Assembly (NCBI RefSeq): GCF_900110555.1
Contig: NZ_FOEE01000002.1
Span: 124,001-188,000 of the forward strand
Reading direction: 5' to 3'
Source of the DNA: Trujillonella endophytica
GTDB taxonomy: Bacteria; Actinomycetota; Actinomycetes; Mycobacteriales; Geodermatophilaceae
DNA length: 64,000 nt
The first letter of the stretch is position 1. Each line of letters starts with the position of its first letter. Below the pieces are notes generated by a model. The model ran no database searches. It had not been told where the DNA came from and saw nothing but the letters and a program-made list of their open reading frames with translations. This document shows, in pieces, positions 25,101 through 33,208 of this stretch. The translations under genes and the position numbers were made by a program.

Positions 25101-25562
25101 CTGCATCTCGCGGGCGGCGGCGCTCAGCTCCTCCACGTCGGAACTGGGGGCGCTCGAAGCCAGCACCGGCAAGCCGGCTCTCCTGGCCGCGGCGATGGCG
25201 GCCGCCTTGTTGCCGGTCAGCTCCAGTACCGCCGCCGGCGGCCCGACGAAGGTGATGCCTGCCGCTGCGCAGGCCTCCGCCAGCTCGGGGTTCTCCGAGA
25301 GGAACCCGTACCCGGGATAGACGGCGTCAGCGTCGGCTCGCCTCGCTGCGTCCACGATCGCGTCCACCGACAGGTACGCCCGGACGGGATGTCCGACCTC
25401 GCCGATCTGGTGGCTCTCGTCCGCCTTGAGCCGGTGGACCGAGTTGCGGTCCTCCCACGGGAAGACGGCGATGGTGGCGGTCCCGAGCTCGTAGGCGGCG
25501 CGGAACGCCCGGATGGCGATCTCTCCACGGTTGGCGACCAGGACTCTGCGGAACACCGGCAC
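22173..25562 (-). CDS. pyc: Pyruvate carboxylase
   Basis: Biotin enzyme of 1,129 aa that carboxylates pyruvate to oxaloacetate. Order: biotin carboxylase domain from RRVLVANRGEIAIRAFRA (residues 4-21), with GGGGRGMR and EMNPRIQVEHTVTEE, to about 455; carboxyltransferase domain from about 530 (DTTFRDAHQSLLATRVRTKD, later IKDMAGLL and HTHDTAG); C-terminal biotin carrier with biotinyl Lys1092 in IEAMKMEA. Length and motifs are complete. It diverges from fbiC across a 101-nt region containing a TTACG-AG-CGTTA palindrome. Confidence 0.97.
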   Translation of the reverse strand: MPVFRRVLVANRGEIAIRAFRAAYELGTATIAVFPWEDRNSVHRLKADESHQIGEVGHPVRAYLSVDAIVDAARRADADAVYPGYGFLSENPELAEACAAAGITFVGPPAAVLELTGNKAAAIAAARRAGLPVLASSAPSSDVEELSAAAREMQFPVFVKAVAGGGGRGMRRVAEPEDLVGAIRAAMREAESAFGDPTVFLEQAVIDPRHIEVQILADAAGNVVHLFERDCSVQRRHQKVVELAPAPDLDPALRERICADAVRFAEQIGYVNAGTVEFLVDAAGRHVFIEMNPRIQVEHTVTEEVTDVDLVSAQLRIAAGETLEDLGLSQQTIRVRGAALQCRITTEDPTNGFRPDTGRITTYRSPGGAGIRLDGGASLGGQVEAHFDSLLVKLTCRGRDLETAVARARRAVAEFRIRGVATNIPFLAAVLDDPDFRAGRVTTSFIESRPHLLTARSSADRGTKLLTYLADVTVNRPHGDRPHVVDPVEKLPPADLRSPAPDGSRQRLLALGPEGFAAGLRAQTELAVTDTTFRDAHQSLLATRVRTKDLLGVAGHVARTTPQLLSLECWGGATYDVALRFLHEDPWERLAALRSAVPNICLQMLLRGRNTVGYTPYPEAVTDAFVAEAARTGVDVFRIFDALNDVAQMRPAIEAVRSSGTTVAEVALCYTGNLSDPGERLYTLDYYLRLAEQIVDAGAHVLAIKDMAGLLRPPAAATLVTALRQRFELPVHLHTHDTAGGQLATLLAAWQAGVDAVDGAVASMAGTTSQPPLSAIVAATDATARATGLSLAAVNDLEPYWEAVRRLYAPFESGLPAPTGRVYTHEIPGGQLSNLRQQAIALGLGQRFEEVEEAYAGADALLGRLVKVTPSSKVVGDLALQLVGAGVDLEDFGSDPARHDLPDSVIAFLRGELGDPPGGWPEPFRTRALEGRRPSRPTAELTAADEEGLAQEPRATLNRLLFPGPTREYEAHRGTFGDTSVLPTKEFLYGLRPGVEHAVDIEPGVTLLMNIEAIADPDERGVRTVMCTLNGQLRPVAVRDHSVDARVKAVEKADRSRPGQIGAPFAGAVTLKVAEGESVEVGQPVATIEAMKMEATISAPVAGTVSRLAINPVQQVEGGDLLVVVELRT

Positions 25563-25605
25563 TCCTCGGGCGTCATGCGCTCAGCAAGCCATTGCCGATG
25601 GCACC

Positions 25606-25617
25606 TTACGAGCGTTA
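25606..25617. promoter_or_regulatory. Palindrome TTACG-AG-CGTTA between pyc and fbiC
   Basis: A near-perfect member of the recurrent motif, followed directly by another half-site (CGATAG at 25621-25626). It lies 44 nt from the pyc start and 47 nt from the fbiC start, so one regulator could act on both divergent promoters. Confidence 0.45.
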
Positions 25618-25663
25618 GCTCGATAGAGTAAGACCTACGTCACCGCATTTCCGAAGGAGACCG

Positions 25664-28264
25664 ATGGCTGAGCCGTCCCACTCCGGCCATGCTCTCCGCC
25701 GTGCCCTCGCCCGGGCCGAGCGCGGGGTCGCGCTCGATGCCGCGGAGGCCGAGGCGCTGCTCTCCGCCCGCGGTCTGGGCGTAGGTGAACCGCTGGACCG
25801 GCTGCTGACTGCGGCGACCCGCGTCCGGGATGCCGGGCTGGCGTCGGCCGGCCGGCCGGGGATCGTGACCTACAGCCGCAAGGTGTTCATCCCGCTGACG
25901 CACCTGTGCCGGGACCGCTGCCACTACTGCACGTTCGTGACCACGCCGGGCCAGCTGCGGGCCCAGGGCAAGGCGCCGTTCCTGTCCCCCGACGAGGTGC
26001 TCGACGTCGCCCGCGCGGGGGCGGCGCTGGGGTGCAAGGAGGCGCTGTTCACCCTCGGCGACCGCCCCGAGGCGCGCTGGCCGGTGGCCGCGGAGTGGCT
26101 GGAGGCGCACGGCTTCGACTCGACGCTGGGCTACCTGCGGGCGATGGCGATCCGGGTGCTGGAGGAGACCGGGCTGCTCCCCCACCTCAACCCGGGCGTC
26201 CTGTCGTGGGAGGAGATCCAGCGGCTCAAGCCCGTCGCGGCGTCGATGGGGATGATGCTGGAGACGACCGCCACGAGGTTGTGGTCCGAGCCCGGCGGCC
26301 CGCACTACGGCAGCCCGGACAAGGAGCCCGCGGTCCGGCTGCGGGTGCTGGAGGACGCCGGCCGCTCCGCCGTCCCGTTCACCACCGGCGTGCTGCTGGG
26401 GATCGGCGAGACGCCGGCCGAGCGGATCGACGCGATCCTGCAGATCCGCGCCACGCACCAGCGGCACGGGCACGTGCAGGAGACGATCGTGCAGAACTTC
26501 CGGGCCAAGCCGCGGACCGCGATGGCCGCCACCGACGACCTGGAACTGCAGGAGTACGTCGCCGCGGTCGCCGTCACCCGGCTGCTGCTCGGCCCCAAGG
26601 CGCGGGTGCAGGCACCACCGAACCTGTCGGACTCCGCCGAGCTCGGCCTGCTGCTGCGCGCCGGCGTGGACGACTGGGGCGGGGTCTCCCCGCTGACGCC
26701 GGACCACGTGAACCCCGAGCGGCCCTGGCCCAACCTGGTGGAACTGGCCAAGCTGTCCGAACAGGCCGGGTTCACCCTGCGCGAGCGCCTCGCCGCGCAG
26801 CCGCCGTACGTGCTGGCGCCCGAGCCGTGGCTGGACCCGCGGGTGCGCCCGCACGTCGCCGCGCTGGCCGGGCCGGACGGGCTCGCCGTCACCGGCCGCA
26901 TCCCGGCCGGGCTGCCGTGGCAGGAACCGGACGAGGCGTGGACGTCGTCCGGCCGGGTCGACCTGCACGTCGAGGTCGACACCGTCGGGCGCACCGACGA
27001 CCGGCGCAGCGACTTCGACGCCGTCTACGGCGACTGGTCCGAGCTCCGCGACCGCACGGTGAGCGCCCGCGACGGGCACACCACGGCCCTCGCCGCCGGC
27101 GACCCGGAGGTGCGGGCCGCTTTGGCGCACGCCGAGCGCGACCCGGCCGGGCTGTCGGACGCCGAGTACCTGGCGCTGCTCGGGGCCGACGGGCCGGACC
27201 TGGAAGCACTCGCGGCGCTGGCCGATTCGGTCCGCCGCGACGTCAACGGTGACGACGTCACCTACGTCGTGAACCGGAACATCAACTTCACCAACGTCTG
27301 CTACACCGGCTGCCGGTTCTGCGCGTTCGCCCAGCGGCGCACCGACGCCGACGCCTACACCCTGTCCCTGGCCGAGGTCGGCGAGCGGGTCGACCGGGCG
27401 TGGGCCGCGGGCGCGACCGAGATCTGCATGCAGGGCGGGATCCACCCCGACCTGCCCGGCACCGCCTACCTCGACCTGGCCCGCGAGGTGAAGCGCCGGC
27501 AGCCCGGCATCCACCTGCACGCCTTCTCCCCCATGGAGATCGTGAACGGGTCGGCGCGGACCGGGCTGTCGTTCACCGAGTTCCTCACCGCGGCGAAGGA
27601 GGCCGGGCTGGACTCGGTGCCGGGGACGGCGGCGGAGATCCTCGACGACGACGTCCGCTGGGTGCTCACCAAGGGCAAGCTGCCCGCCGCGACATGGGTC
27701 GAGATCATCTCGACCGCGCACCGCGTCGGGATCCCCACGACGTCGACGATGATGTACGGCCACGTCGACACCCCGGCCCACTGGGTCGCGCACCTGCGCA
27801 CGCTCGCCGGGATCCAGGACACCACCGGTGGGTTCACCGAGTTCGTGCTGCTGCCGTTCGTGCACCACAACGCGCCGATCTACCTCGCCGGCGTCGCCCG
27901 CCCCGGGCCCACGGTGCGGGAGAACCGGGCGATCCACGCCGTCGCCCGGCTGCTGCTGCACGGCCGGATCCCCAACATCCAGACCTCGTGGGTGAAGCTC
28001 GCCGAGACCGGCACCAAAGCCGTGCTCCAGGGCGGCGTCAACGACCTCGGCGGCACCCTCATGGAGGAGACGATCAGCCGGATGGCCGGCAGCGAGAACG
28101 GCTCGCTGAAGACCATCGCCGAACTCGAAGCCATCGCCGCCTCCATCGGCCGCCCCGCCCGCCAGCGCACCACCGAGTACGGCACCCCGTCCGCCGAACG
28201 CCTCGCCACCGCCCGCTCCGACGAGGGCCGCCGCAACCTCACCCTCTCCCTCGCGCCCCCGTGA
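25664..28264 (+). CDS. fbiC: FO synthase, CofG-CofH fusion
   Basis: An 866-aa bifunctional radical SAM enzyme making the deazaflavin FO from the riboflavin precursor and tyrosine. The N-terminal CofG half carries Cys82, Cys86 and Cys89 (LCRDRCHYC) after [10 protein letters not shown]. The C-terminal CofH half carries Cys546, Cys550 and Cys553 (VCYTGCRFC) after NRNINFTN, then [13 protein letters not shown]. The fused order is that of actinobacteria. Its stop overlaps the GTG of fbiD. The DNA around 28.1-28.3 kb has unusually C-rich third positions but the protein is intact. Confidence 0.96.
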   Translation: MAEPSHSGHALRRALARAERGVALDAAEAEALLSARGLGVGEPLDRLLTAATRVRDAGLASAGRPGIVTYSRKVFIPLTHLCRDRCHYCTFVTTPGQLRAQGKAPFLSPDEVLDVARAGAALGCKEALFTLGDRPEARWPVAAEWLEAHGFDSTLGYLRAMAIRVLEETGLLPHLNPGVLSWEEIQRLKPVAASMGMMLETTATRLWSEPGGPHYGSPDKEPAVRLRVLEDAGRSAVPFTTGVLLGIGETPAERIDAILQIRATHQRHGHVQETIVQNFRAKPRTAMAATDDLELQEYVAAVAVTRLLLGPKARVQAPPNLSDSAELGLLLRAGVDDWGGVSPLTPDHVNPERPWPNLVELAKLSEQAGFTLRERLAAQPPYVLAPEPWLDPRVRPHVAALAGPDGLAVTGRIPAGLPWQEPDEAWTSSGRVDLHVEVDTVGRTDDRRSDFDAVYGDWSELRDRTVSARDGHTTALAAGDPEVRAALAHAERDPAGLSDAEYLALLGADGPDLEALAALADSVRRDVNGDDVTYVVNRNINFTNVCYTGCRFCAFAQRRTDADAYTLSLAEVGERVDRAWAAGATEICMQGGIHPDLPGTAYLDLAREVKRRQPGIHLHAFSPMEIVNGSARTGLSFTEFLTAAKEAGLDSVPGTAAEILDDDVRWVLTKGKLPAATWVEIISTAHRVGIPTTSTMMYGHVDTPAHWVAHLRTLAGIQDTTGGFTEFVLLPFVHHNAPIYLAGVARPGPTVRENRAIHAVARLLLHGRIPNIQTSWVKLAETGTKAVLQGGVNDLGGTLMEETISRMAGSENGSLKTIAELEAIAASIGRPARQRTTEYGTPSAERLATARSDEGRRNLTLSLAPP

Positions 28265-28929
28265 GCCGTGCGCCCGGTTGGTCCGTCGTCATTCCCCTCA
28301 AACCGCTGGACCAAGCCAAGTCCCGGTTGCGACTCCCGGTTCCGCTGCGCCGCGAACTCACCATCGCCATGGCACGCGACGTCCTGGACGCGGTCCTCAC
28401 ATGCGATGAAGTACGGCACGTCCTCGTCCTCACCCGGGACCGACGATGGCTCGCGCATCTGGACCCGCCGGGCTGCGACTTCCTTGCAGACGATCCCGCG
28501 GACTCACTCAACGACGCACTCCGACGGGGCGCGAGCGCGTGCCTCGCCAAGCGTCCCGGGGCCTGTGTCGCCGCACTGACCGGTGACGTACCGGCACTCC
28601 GCCCAGGAGAACTGCAGCGGGCCCTGGATTGCGCACGGACCTGGGAGACGTCCTTCGTCCCGGATGCCTCCGGTAAGGGGACGACCCTCTTCGCCGCGCG
28701 GGCCGGTGTGCCGTTCGCTCCGCACTACGGCTGCAACTCTCGAGCCCGGCACGTCCTCGAGGGGGCCCACGAGATCCTCCTGCCAAGGCTCGGCGGGCTC
28801 CGCCAGGACGTCGACACCCCCGCCGACATCGAGCGGGCACGGGCGCTCGGCCTCGGCGCTCACACGACGGCGCTCCTCGAAGAAGTCACGGGAGACCTCC
28901 AACTGCCCATCACTCAAACACTCCCGTGA
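28261..28929 (+). CDS. fbiD: Phosphoenolpyruvate/2-phospholactate guanylyltransferase (F420 biosynthesis)
   Basis: A 222-aa CofC/FbiD nucleotidyltransferase producing the guanylylated C3 acid that FbiA joins to [22 protein letters not shown] is the family start with the nucleotide-binding loop; [14 protein letters not shown] contains the metal-binding Asp, and [16 protein letters not shown] closes the domain. GTG 28261 overlaps the fbiC stop (GTGA), showing translational coupling. An open frame reaching back to 27400 is only the shadow of fbiC. Confidence 0.9.
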   Translation: MSRAPGWSVVIPLKPLDQAKSRLRLPVPLRRELTIAMARDVLDAVLTCDEVRHVLVLTRDRRWLAHLDPPGCDFLADDPADSLNDALRRGASACLAKRPGACVAALTGDVPALRPGELQRALDCARTWETSFVPDASGKGTTLFAARAGVPFAPHYGCNSRARHVLEGAHEILLPRLGGLRQDVDTPADIERARALGLGAHTTALLEEVTGDLQLPITQTLP

Positions 28930-29002
28930 CGTCCACGCGGACCCCCGGTCGGGGTTGCTCGAGTTGCTCCGGCTACTCCCCCCACAGCTTCTGGAGGAAC
29001 CC

Positions 29003-29977
29003 GTGCGCGCAGCAGTCATCTCGTCGCTGACAGGTCCCGACTCGGTCGAGGTCCGTGACATCGCCGACCCGGTGCCGCATCCGGGGCAGGTGCTGATCGA
29101 CGTGGCATACGCCGGCGTCGTCTTCCCGGACGTGCTCCAGACCCGCGGGGAGTACCAGTTGCGCCCCGTGCTGCCTTTCACCCCGGGATGGGAAGTCGCC
29201 GGGGTGGTGCGCGAGGACGCCGCTGGCTTCAGCGCCGGCGACCGCGTGGCCGCCATGCCGATCATCGGCGGATTCGCGGAGACCGTCGCCGTCGACGCCG
29301 CCATGGTCTTCCCGCTGCCCGCAGACGTGCCGTTGGACAAGGGCGCCGCGCTGCCGCTGAACTACCTGACCGTGCACTTCGCGCTCGCCCTCCGAGCGCG
29401 GCTTGCGGCGGGTGAGACCGTGCTGGTGCACGGCGCGGCCGGAGGAGTCGGAAGCGCTGCCTGTCAGCTCGCAGCCGCCTACGGGGCGCGGGTGATCGCC
29501 GTCGCGTCCACCCCGGACAAGGCCGCGGTCGCCCGCGCCGCCGGAGCGCACGAGGTCGTGGCGGTCGACGGCTTCCGCGAAGCGGTCCGCCGGATCACCG
29601 ACGGGCGGGGTGTGGATGTCGTCATCGATCCCGTGGGCGGGGACCGCTTCCTCGACTCCCTGCGCTCCCTGACCCGCCACGGCCGGCTCGTCGTCCTCGG
29701 CTTCACCGGTCGCGAGATCCCCACCCTCAAGGTCAACCGGCTGCTGTTGACGAACACCACCGTGATGGGCGCGGGGGCCGCCGAGGTCTGGCAGTCCGAG
29801 CCGGGTCACGCGGCTGACCAGTGGCGCGACCTCGTGCCGCTGATGCAGTCCAAGGCGATCGATCCACCGATCGGTTCGGTGTTCGGACTGGACGAGGTGC
29901 CCTCCGCGCTCCGGGAGCTGGACCAGCGCCGCGCGGCGGGCAGGGTCCTCATCCGGGTCGGGGAACCGGTGCGGTGA
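29003..29977 (+). CDS. NADPH:quinone-type zinc-independent alcohol dehydrogenase (MDR family)
   Basis: A 324-aa medium-chain reductase of the quinone oxidoreductase branch. The NADPH motif is VLVHGAAGGVGSAACQLA near residue 145; FTPGWEVAGVV is the family entry. The structural-zinc cysteines are absent, so it is a zinc-free member. GTG 29003 is supported by GGAGGAA; the upstream open frame overlaps fbiD and is not coding. It could reduce an enone or quinone in the adjacent catabolic pathways. Confidence 0.85.
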   Translation: MRAAVISSLTGPDSVEVRDIADPVPHPGQVLIDVAYAGVVFPDVLQTRGEYQLRPVLPFTPGWEVAGVVREDAAGFSAGDRVAAMPIIGGFAETVAVDAAMVFPLPADVPLDKGAALPLNYLTVHFALALRARLAAGETVLVHGAAGGVGSAACQLAAAYGARVIAVASTPDKAAVARAAGAHEVVAVDGFREAVRRITDGRGVDVVIDPVGGDRFLDSLRSLTRHGRLVVLGFTGREIPTLKVNRLLLTNTTVMGAGAAEVWQSEPGHAADQWRDLVPLMQSKAIDPPIGSVFGLDEVPSALRELDQRRAAGRVLIRVGEPVR

Positions 29978-30065
29978 CGCACCGGTCCGAGGGCTCCCCG
30001 CCCGGGCAATGGAGTGTGCGGACCACCGTCACGGCCCCGCCCGACGCCTCGGACCCCTCGCGCGG

Positions 30066-31151
30066 TCAGGTGAGGTGTGCGCGCTCCGAGGCTGCGTGCA
30101 GCAGAGCGGGGACGCCCGCCTCCAGCATCGGAGCGAACGTCGTGTCGTCCGGGCGCTGACCGTCCAACCAGCGGGTGTAGATGGCCTCGGAGAAGATCGC
30201 GGCCTTCCACAGCGCGAGCGCCTGGTACCAGGGCAGCGCCCGCAGGTCCGCACCGGTGCGGGCCGCGTAGTCGCCGGCGAGGTCGGCACTGCTCAGGTAT
30301 CCCGGACGAGCCGTCACGGGACTGAGGTGGAGCGGGTTCGGGATCGCGCCGGGGTCGCTGTAGGTGGCCGTGAGGTAGCCGAGGTCGGCGAGCGGGTCGC
30401 CGAGGGTGGCCATCTCCCAGTCCAGGATCGCCAGCGGGGTGGCGGGGGCCGAGCGGCGGAACATCACGTTCCCCAGCCGGTAGTCGCCGTGGACCACCGC
30501 GGCTGCCTCGCTGGAGGGGAGGTTGTCACGGAGCCAGCCGGCCAGGCGGTCCACCTCCGGGAGGACGCGCGTCGTGTTCGTGTCCCACAGGCCGGCGAAG
30601 CGGGAGACCTGCCGCTCGAGGTAGCCCTCCGGCCGACCGAAGGCCGCGAGCGGTCCGGTGCTCACGTCGACGGAGTGCAGCTCGGCCAGGGCGCCCACGA
30701 GCGCTGCGCTGGTGGCCCGCCGCTGCTCCTCGCTGTCCAGCGCCTCCGGCACGGTGTCGGTGATGACGGCTCCGTCGAGCCACTCCATGGCGTAGAACGG
30801 CACCCCGAGCAGCGTCTCGTCCTCGCAGACCGCCAGGATCCTGGGGACCGGCACACCGGAACCGTGCAGGAGCTGCTGGATGCGCGCCTCACGCACCATG
30901 TCGTGCGTGGACCTGGGCAGCGGCGGACGCGGCCCGCGCCGCAGCACGAAGGCGTCGGCACCGCGCCGGATCAGGTAGGTGATGTTGGACTGGCCGTCGC
31001 CGGTGCGCTCCCAGGCGACCGCTCCCCCGCCCAGCCCGTGCGCGTCGAAGAAGGCCGTGACCGCATCGAGCACGAGCAGGGGCTGAGGCCGGTCCGGCCG
31101 GACCTCCCCCGCGGTGGCGACGACCTCGACCCCGTCGGCCTGCGTCTGCAT
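30066..31151 (-). CDS. APH-family phosphotransferase, ACAD10/11-type kinase partner
   Basis: A 361-aa aminoglycoside-phosphotransferase-fold kinase. Brenner-like motif VVHGDYRLGNVMF supplies the catalytic Asp, and LAILDWEMATLGDPLADLGY the metal-binding Asp; DGQSNITYLIRR is the nucleotide loop. These match the kinase domain of ACAD10/ACAD11 and bacterial LvaA, which phosphorylate the 4-hydroxyl of 4-hydroxyacyl-CoA. The ATG at 31151 shares one base with the stop of the acyl-CoA dehydrogenase gene, so the pair is the split form of that fusion. A longer frame to 32006 is shadow. Confidence 0.85.
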   Translation of the reverse strand: MQTQADGVEVVATAGEVRPDRPQPLLVLDAVTAFFDAHGLGGGAVAWERTGDGQSNITYLIRRGADAFVLRRGPRPPLPRSTHDMVREARIQQLLHGSGVPVPRILAVCEDETLLGVPFYAMEWLDGAVITDTVPEALDSEEQRRATSAALVGALAELHSVDVSTGPLAAFGRPEGYLERQVSRFAGLWDTNTTRVLPEVDRLAGWLRDNLPSSEAAAVVHGDYRLGNVMFRRSAPATPLAILDWEMATLGDPLADLGYLTATYSDPGAIPNPLHLSPVTARPGYLSSADLAGDYAARTGADLRALPWYQALALWKAAIFSEAIYTRWLDGQRPDDTTFAPMLEAGVPALLHAASERAHLT

Positions 31152-32383
31152 CAGTCGATCCGCTCGACGGCCACGCCCTGGAAGGGCTCGCCCGAGGCTA
31201 CGGCCTTCCGCCGCGCCGACGACGCTCGGCGGGCGATCGCCCACTTGTGCGTCTCGTTGGAGCCGTCGTAGATCCGGAAGGGACGGACCTCGTTCAGGTA
31301 CTGGGCCAGCGGCAGGCCGTCGGAGACGCCGTCTCCGCCGCAGAGCTGGATGGCCCGGTCGATGATCCGGAAGACGGCGTCCGAGCAGTGCACCTTCGCC
31401 ACCGAGGACAGAGCCGACCCGGCCCTGGGGTCGGACGCGAGGAGCAACGCCGTCTTGGTGATGACGGCGTCCGCGGTCTCGATGTCGATGACGGACTCGG
31501 CGATGAGGTTCTGCGCCAGTCCGAGCTCGTGCAGCGGGGAGCCGAAGATCTCCCGTGTCTGCGCGCGGTCCAGGGCGATGTCCGTCGCCCGGCGGGCCAG
31601 ACCCAGCCACCGCATGCAGTGGGTGAGCCGGGCGGGCCCGAGGCGGACCTGCGCGTAGCGGAAGCCGAGGCCGGCCCCGCCCAGGACGGCGGCGTCGTCG
31701 ACCCGGCACCCGTCGAAGTGGACGTGCGGGTGGCCGCCGTCGATGTACCGGTCGACGGTGTGGATGTGCCGACCGATCCGCACGCCCGGGTTGTCCATGT
31801 CGACGAGGAACATCGTCGCCCCCGCGGGGGACTCGCCGTCGTCTTCCGTCCGAGCCATGACGATGCAGAAGGCGGCACCGACGGCGCCGCTGATGAACCG
31901 CTTCTCGCCGTCGATCACCCAGCCGCCCGGGACGCGCCGCGCGGTCGTGAGCAGCGCCTCGGGGTCCGACCCCGCTCCCGGGTGCGGTTCGGTCATGCCA
32001 AAGCACGACCGTTCCCGCCCCTGGACAAGAGGCTCCAAATAGCGGCTCTTCTGCTCATCGGTCGCGATGAGCTCGAGCATGTGCATGTTGCCCTCGTCGG
32101 GCGCCATGCAGTTCAGGACGCTGGGACCGATCGGCGAGTAGCCGGCCTCCTGGAAGACCGGCGACCAGTGCTCGATGGCGAGTCCCTGGCCGCCGTACTC
32201 ACGAGGCGCGTGCGGCGCGAACACCCCGGCGGCCTTGGCCGCGGCCTGCAACTCGGCGCGGGTCTCGGCCGCGAGGCGGTCGCCCGGCACCGGCTCGGCG
32301 TCGATCACGACGTCGCGGACGAAGGCCCGCACGCGCTGACGGAGGTCCTCCACCTCGGCGGGCAGACCGTACGGCTGGTTCAC
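31151..32383 (-). CDS. Acyl-CoA dehydrogenase, ACAD10/11-like
   Basis: A 410-aa flavoprotein. FGMTEPHPGAGSDPE is the FAD/substrate signature and IQLCGGDGVSDGLPL the C-terminal one. The catalytic-base region reads FRIYDGSNETHKWAIAR; the Y-D-G pattern, rather than Y-E-G-T, is that of ACAD10/11-like enzymes. With the kinase it may eliminate phosphate from 4-phosphoacyl-CoA en route to 3-hydroxyacyl-CoA. Known precedent: LvaA/LvaC in levulinate catabolism. It is transcribed divergently from 32532. Confidence 0.88.
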   Translation of the reverse strand: MNQPYGLPAEVEDLRQRVRAFVRDVVIDAEPVPGDRLAAETRAELQAAAKAAGVFAPHAPREYGGQGLAIEHWSPVFQEAGYSPIGPSVLNCMAPDEGNMHMLELIATDEQKSRYLEPLVQGRERSCFGMTEPHPGAGSDPEALLTTARRVPGGWVIDGEKRFISGAVGAAFCIVMARTEDDGESPAGATMFLVDMDNPGVRIGRHIHTVDRYIDGGHPHVHFDGCRVDDAAVLGGAGLGFRYAQVRLGPARLTHCMRWLGLARRATDIALDRAQTREIFGSPLHELGLAQNLIAESVIDIETADAVITKTALLLASDPRAGSALSSVAKVHCSDAVFRIIDRAIQLCGGDGVSDGLPLAQYLNEVRPFRIYDGSNETHKWAIARRASSARRKAVASGEPFQGVAVERID

Positions 32384-32495
32384 GACAGCTCCTCGATAGG
32401 GCAGGGCCGAGCCCCCGCGTCAGGGAGGCCGGAGATCGAGGCGTGGCGGCGGGAGCGCTCGCCCGGCGGCCACGCGCCTCGGCCCAGACACTAGC

Positions 32496-32507
32496 TAGCG
32501 TACGATC
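32496..32507. promoter_or_regulatory. Palindrome-like TAGCG-TA-CGATC in divergent promoter region
   Basis: A degenerate member of the recurrent motif, next to a perfect CTAGCTAG (32491-32498), between the divergent genes at 32383 and 32532. Confidence 0.35.
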
Positions 32508-32531
32508 GGCACCGCTTGTACGGTACGTCAC

Positions 32532-33089
32532 ATGACTCTGTCTGACGCCGAGATCGCCGACCTCCGCCGACTGCTCGAGGTCCAGGCCATCCACGAGGTC
32601 ATGCTCCGTTACGCGCGGGCCGTCGACCGAGCCGACTCCGACCTGATGGACTCCATCTTCTGGCCGGAGGGCACGGACAACCACGGCATGTACGAGGGCG
32701 ATGCGGCCGGGTTCTTCGACCGAGCCCGCGCCGCGCGCGGGGACACGGAGCGAGCCCGCCACCACCTCATCGGCGTCCCGCGCATCCTCTCGCGGGAGGG
32801 CGACCAGACCCGGGTCGAGACGTACTTCATCTTCACCGGGGTCTACGGAGCCGGCGCCAATGACAACCTGGGAGACGTCAAGGAGGCCACGGTCGGCTTC
32901 AACTGGGGCCGGTACCGCGACCTTTTCGAGAAGCGGGACGGCGAGTGGAAGGTCCTCCACCGCGTGACCGTGTACGACGTCGTCCTGGCACAGCCCTACG
33001 ACCCGGCGTTCGACTTCTTCAACATCCCGCTCGGGATCAACCGCGGGGCCGTCGAGCCTCGCGACGCCACCTATGAGTCCGAGTGGTGA
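32532..33089 (+). CDS. SnoaL-like (NTF2-fold) protein
   Basis: A 185-aa SnoaL/NTF2-fold protein: IADLRRLLEVQAIHEVMLRY is the first helix, RAVDRADSDLMDSIFWPEG the conserved loop, and WKVLHRVTVYDV the late strand. Relatives include small subunits of ring-hydroxylating dioxygenases and dehydratases such as scytalone dehydratase; a His-Asp pair is plausible in the pocket. ATG 32532 lies close to the divergent promoter shared with the ACAD10/11-like operon. A strong hairpin at 33148-33202 ends the unit. Activity unknown. Confidence 0.8.
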   Translation: MTLSDAEIADLRRLLEVQAIHEVMLRYARAVDRADSDLMDSIFWPEGTDNHGMYEGDAAGFFDRARAARGDTERARHHLIGVPRILSREGDQTRVETYFIFTGVYGAGANDNLGDVKEATVGFNWGRYRDLFEKRDGEWKVLHRVTVYDVVLAQPYDPAFDFFNIPLGINRGAVEPRDATYESEW

Positions 33090-33147
33090 CGCGATCGGCA
33101 GGCGACGCGGGCTGACGCTCCAGGCTCCCCCGGGCGCACCCCCCACA

Positions 33148-33202
33148 CGACCGACTCCCCTGCACCCTCCGTCGTCGGCGGAGGGGGCAGGGGCGTCGGT
33201 CG
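33148..33202. terminator. Bidirectional hairpin terminator
   Basis: A 24-bp stem (33148-33171 with 33179-33202, two mismatches) closes a 7-nt loop between the convergent SnoaL-fold gene and thiolase gene. There is no U-tract, as is common in high-GC actinobacteria. Confidence 0.8.
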
Positions 33203-33208
33203 GGAGGG

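Noticed and set aside
22155-25631. A 1,158-aa plus-strand open frame antisense to pyc
   Set aside because: It is a mirror artefact of high-GC codon bias; the minus-strand frame carries all pyruvate carboxylase motifs.
25640-27961. A 773-aa minus-strand open frame antisense to fbiC
   Set aside because: Composition is typical of a shadow frame and fbiC on the plus strand is complete.
29984-30055. Inverted repeat GGTCCGAGG / CCTCGGACC between the MDR and kinase genes
   Set aside because: The 54-nt loop is too long for a simple terminator and could be chance at this GC content.
30066-32006. A 646-aa frame joining the kinase to upstream sequence
   Set aside because: The N-terminal part is a shadow of the acyl-CoA dehydrogenase gene; the kinase fold begins at ATG 31151.
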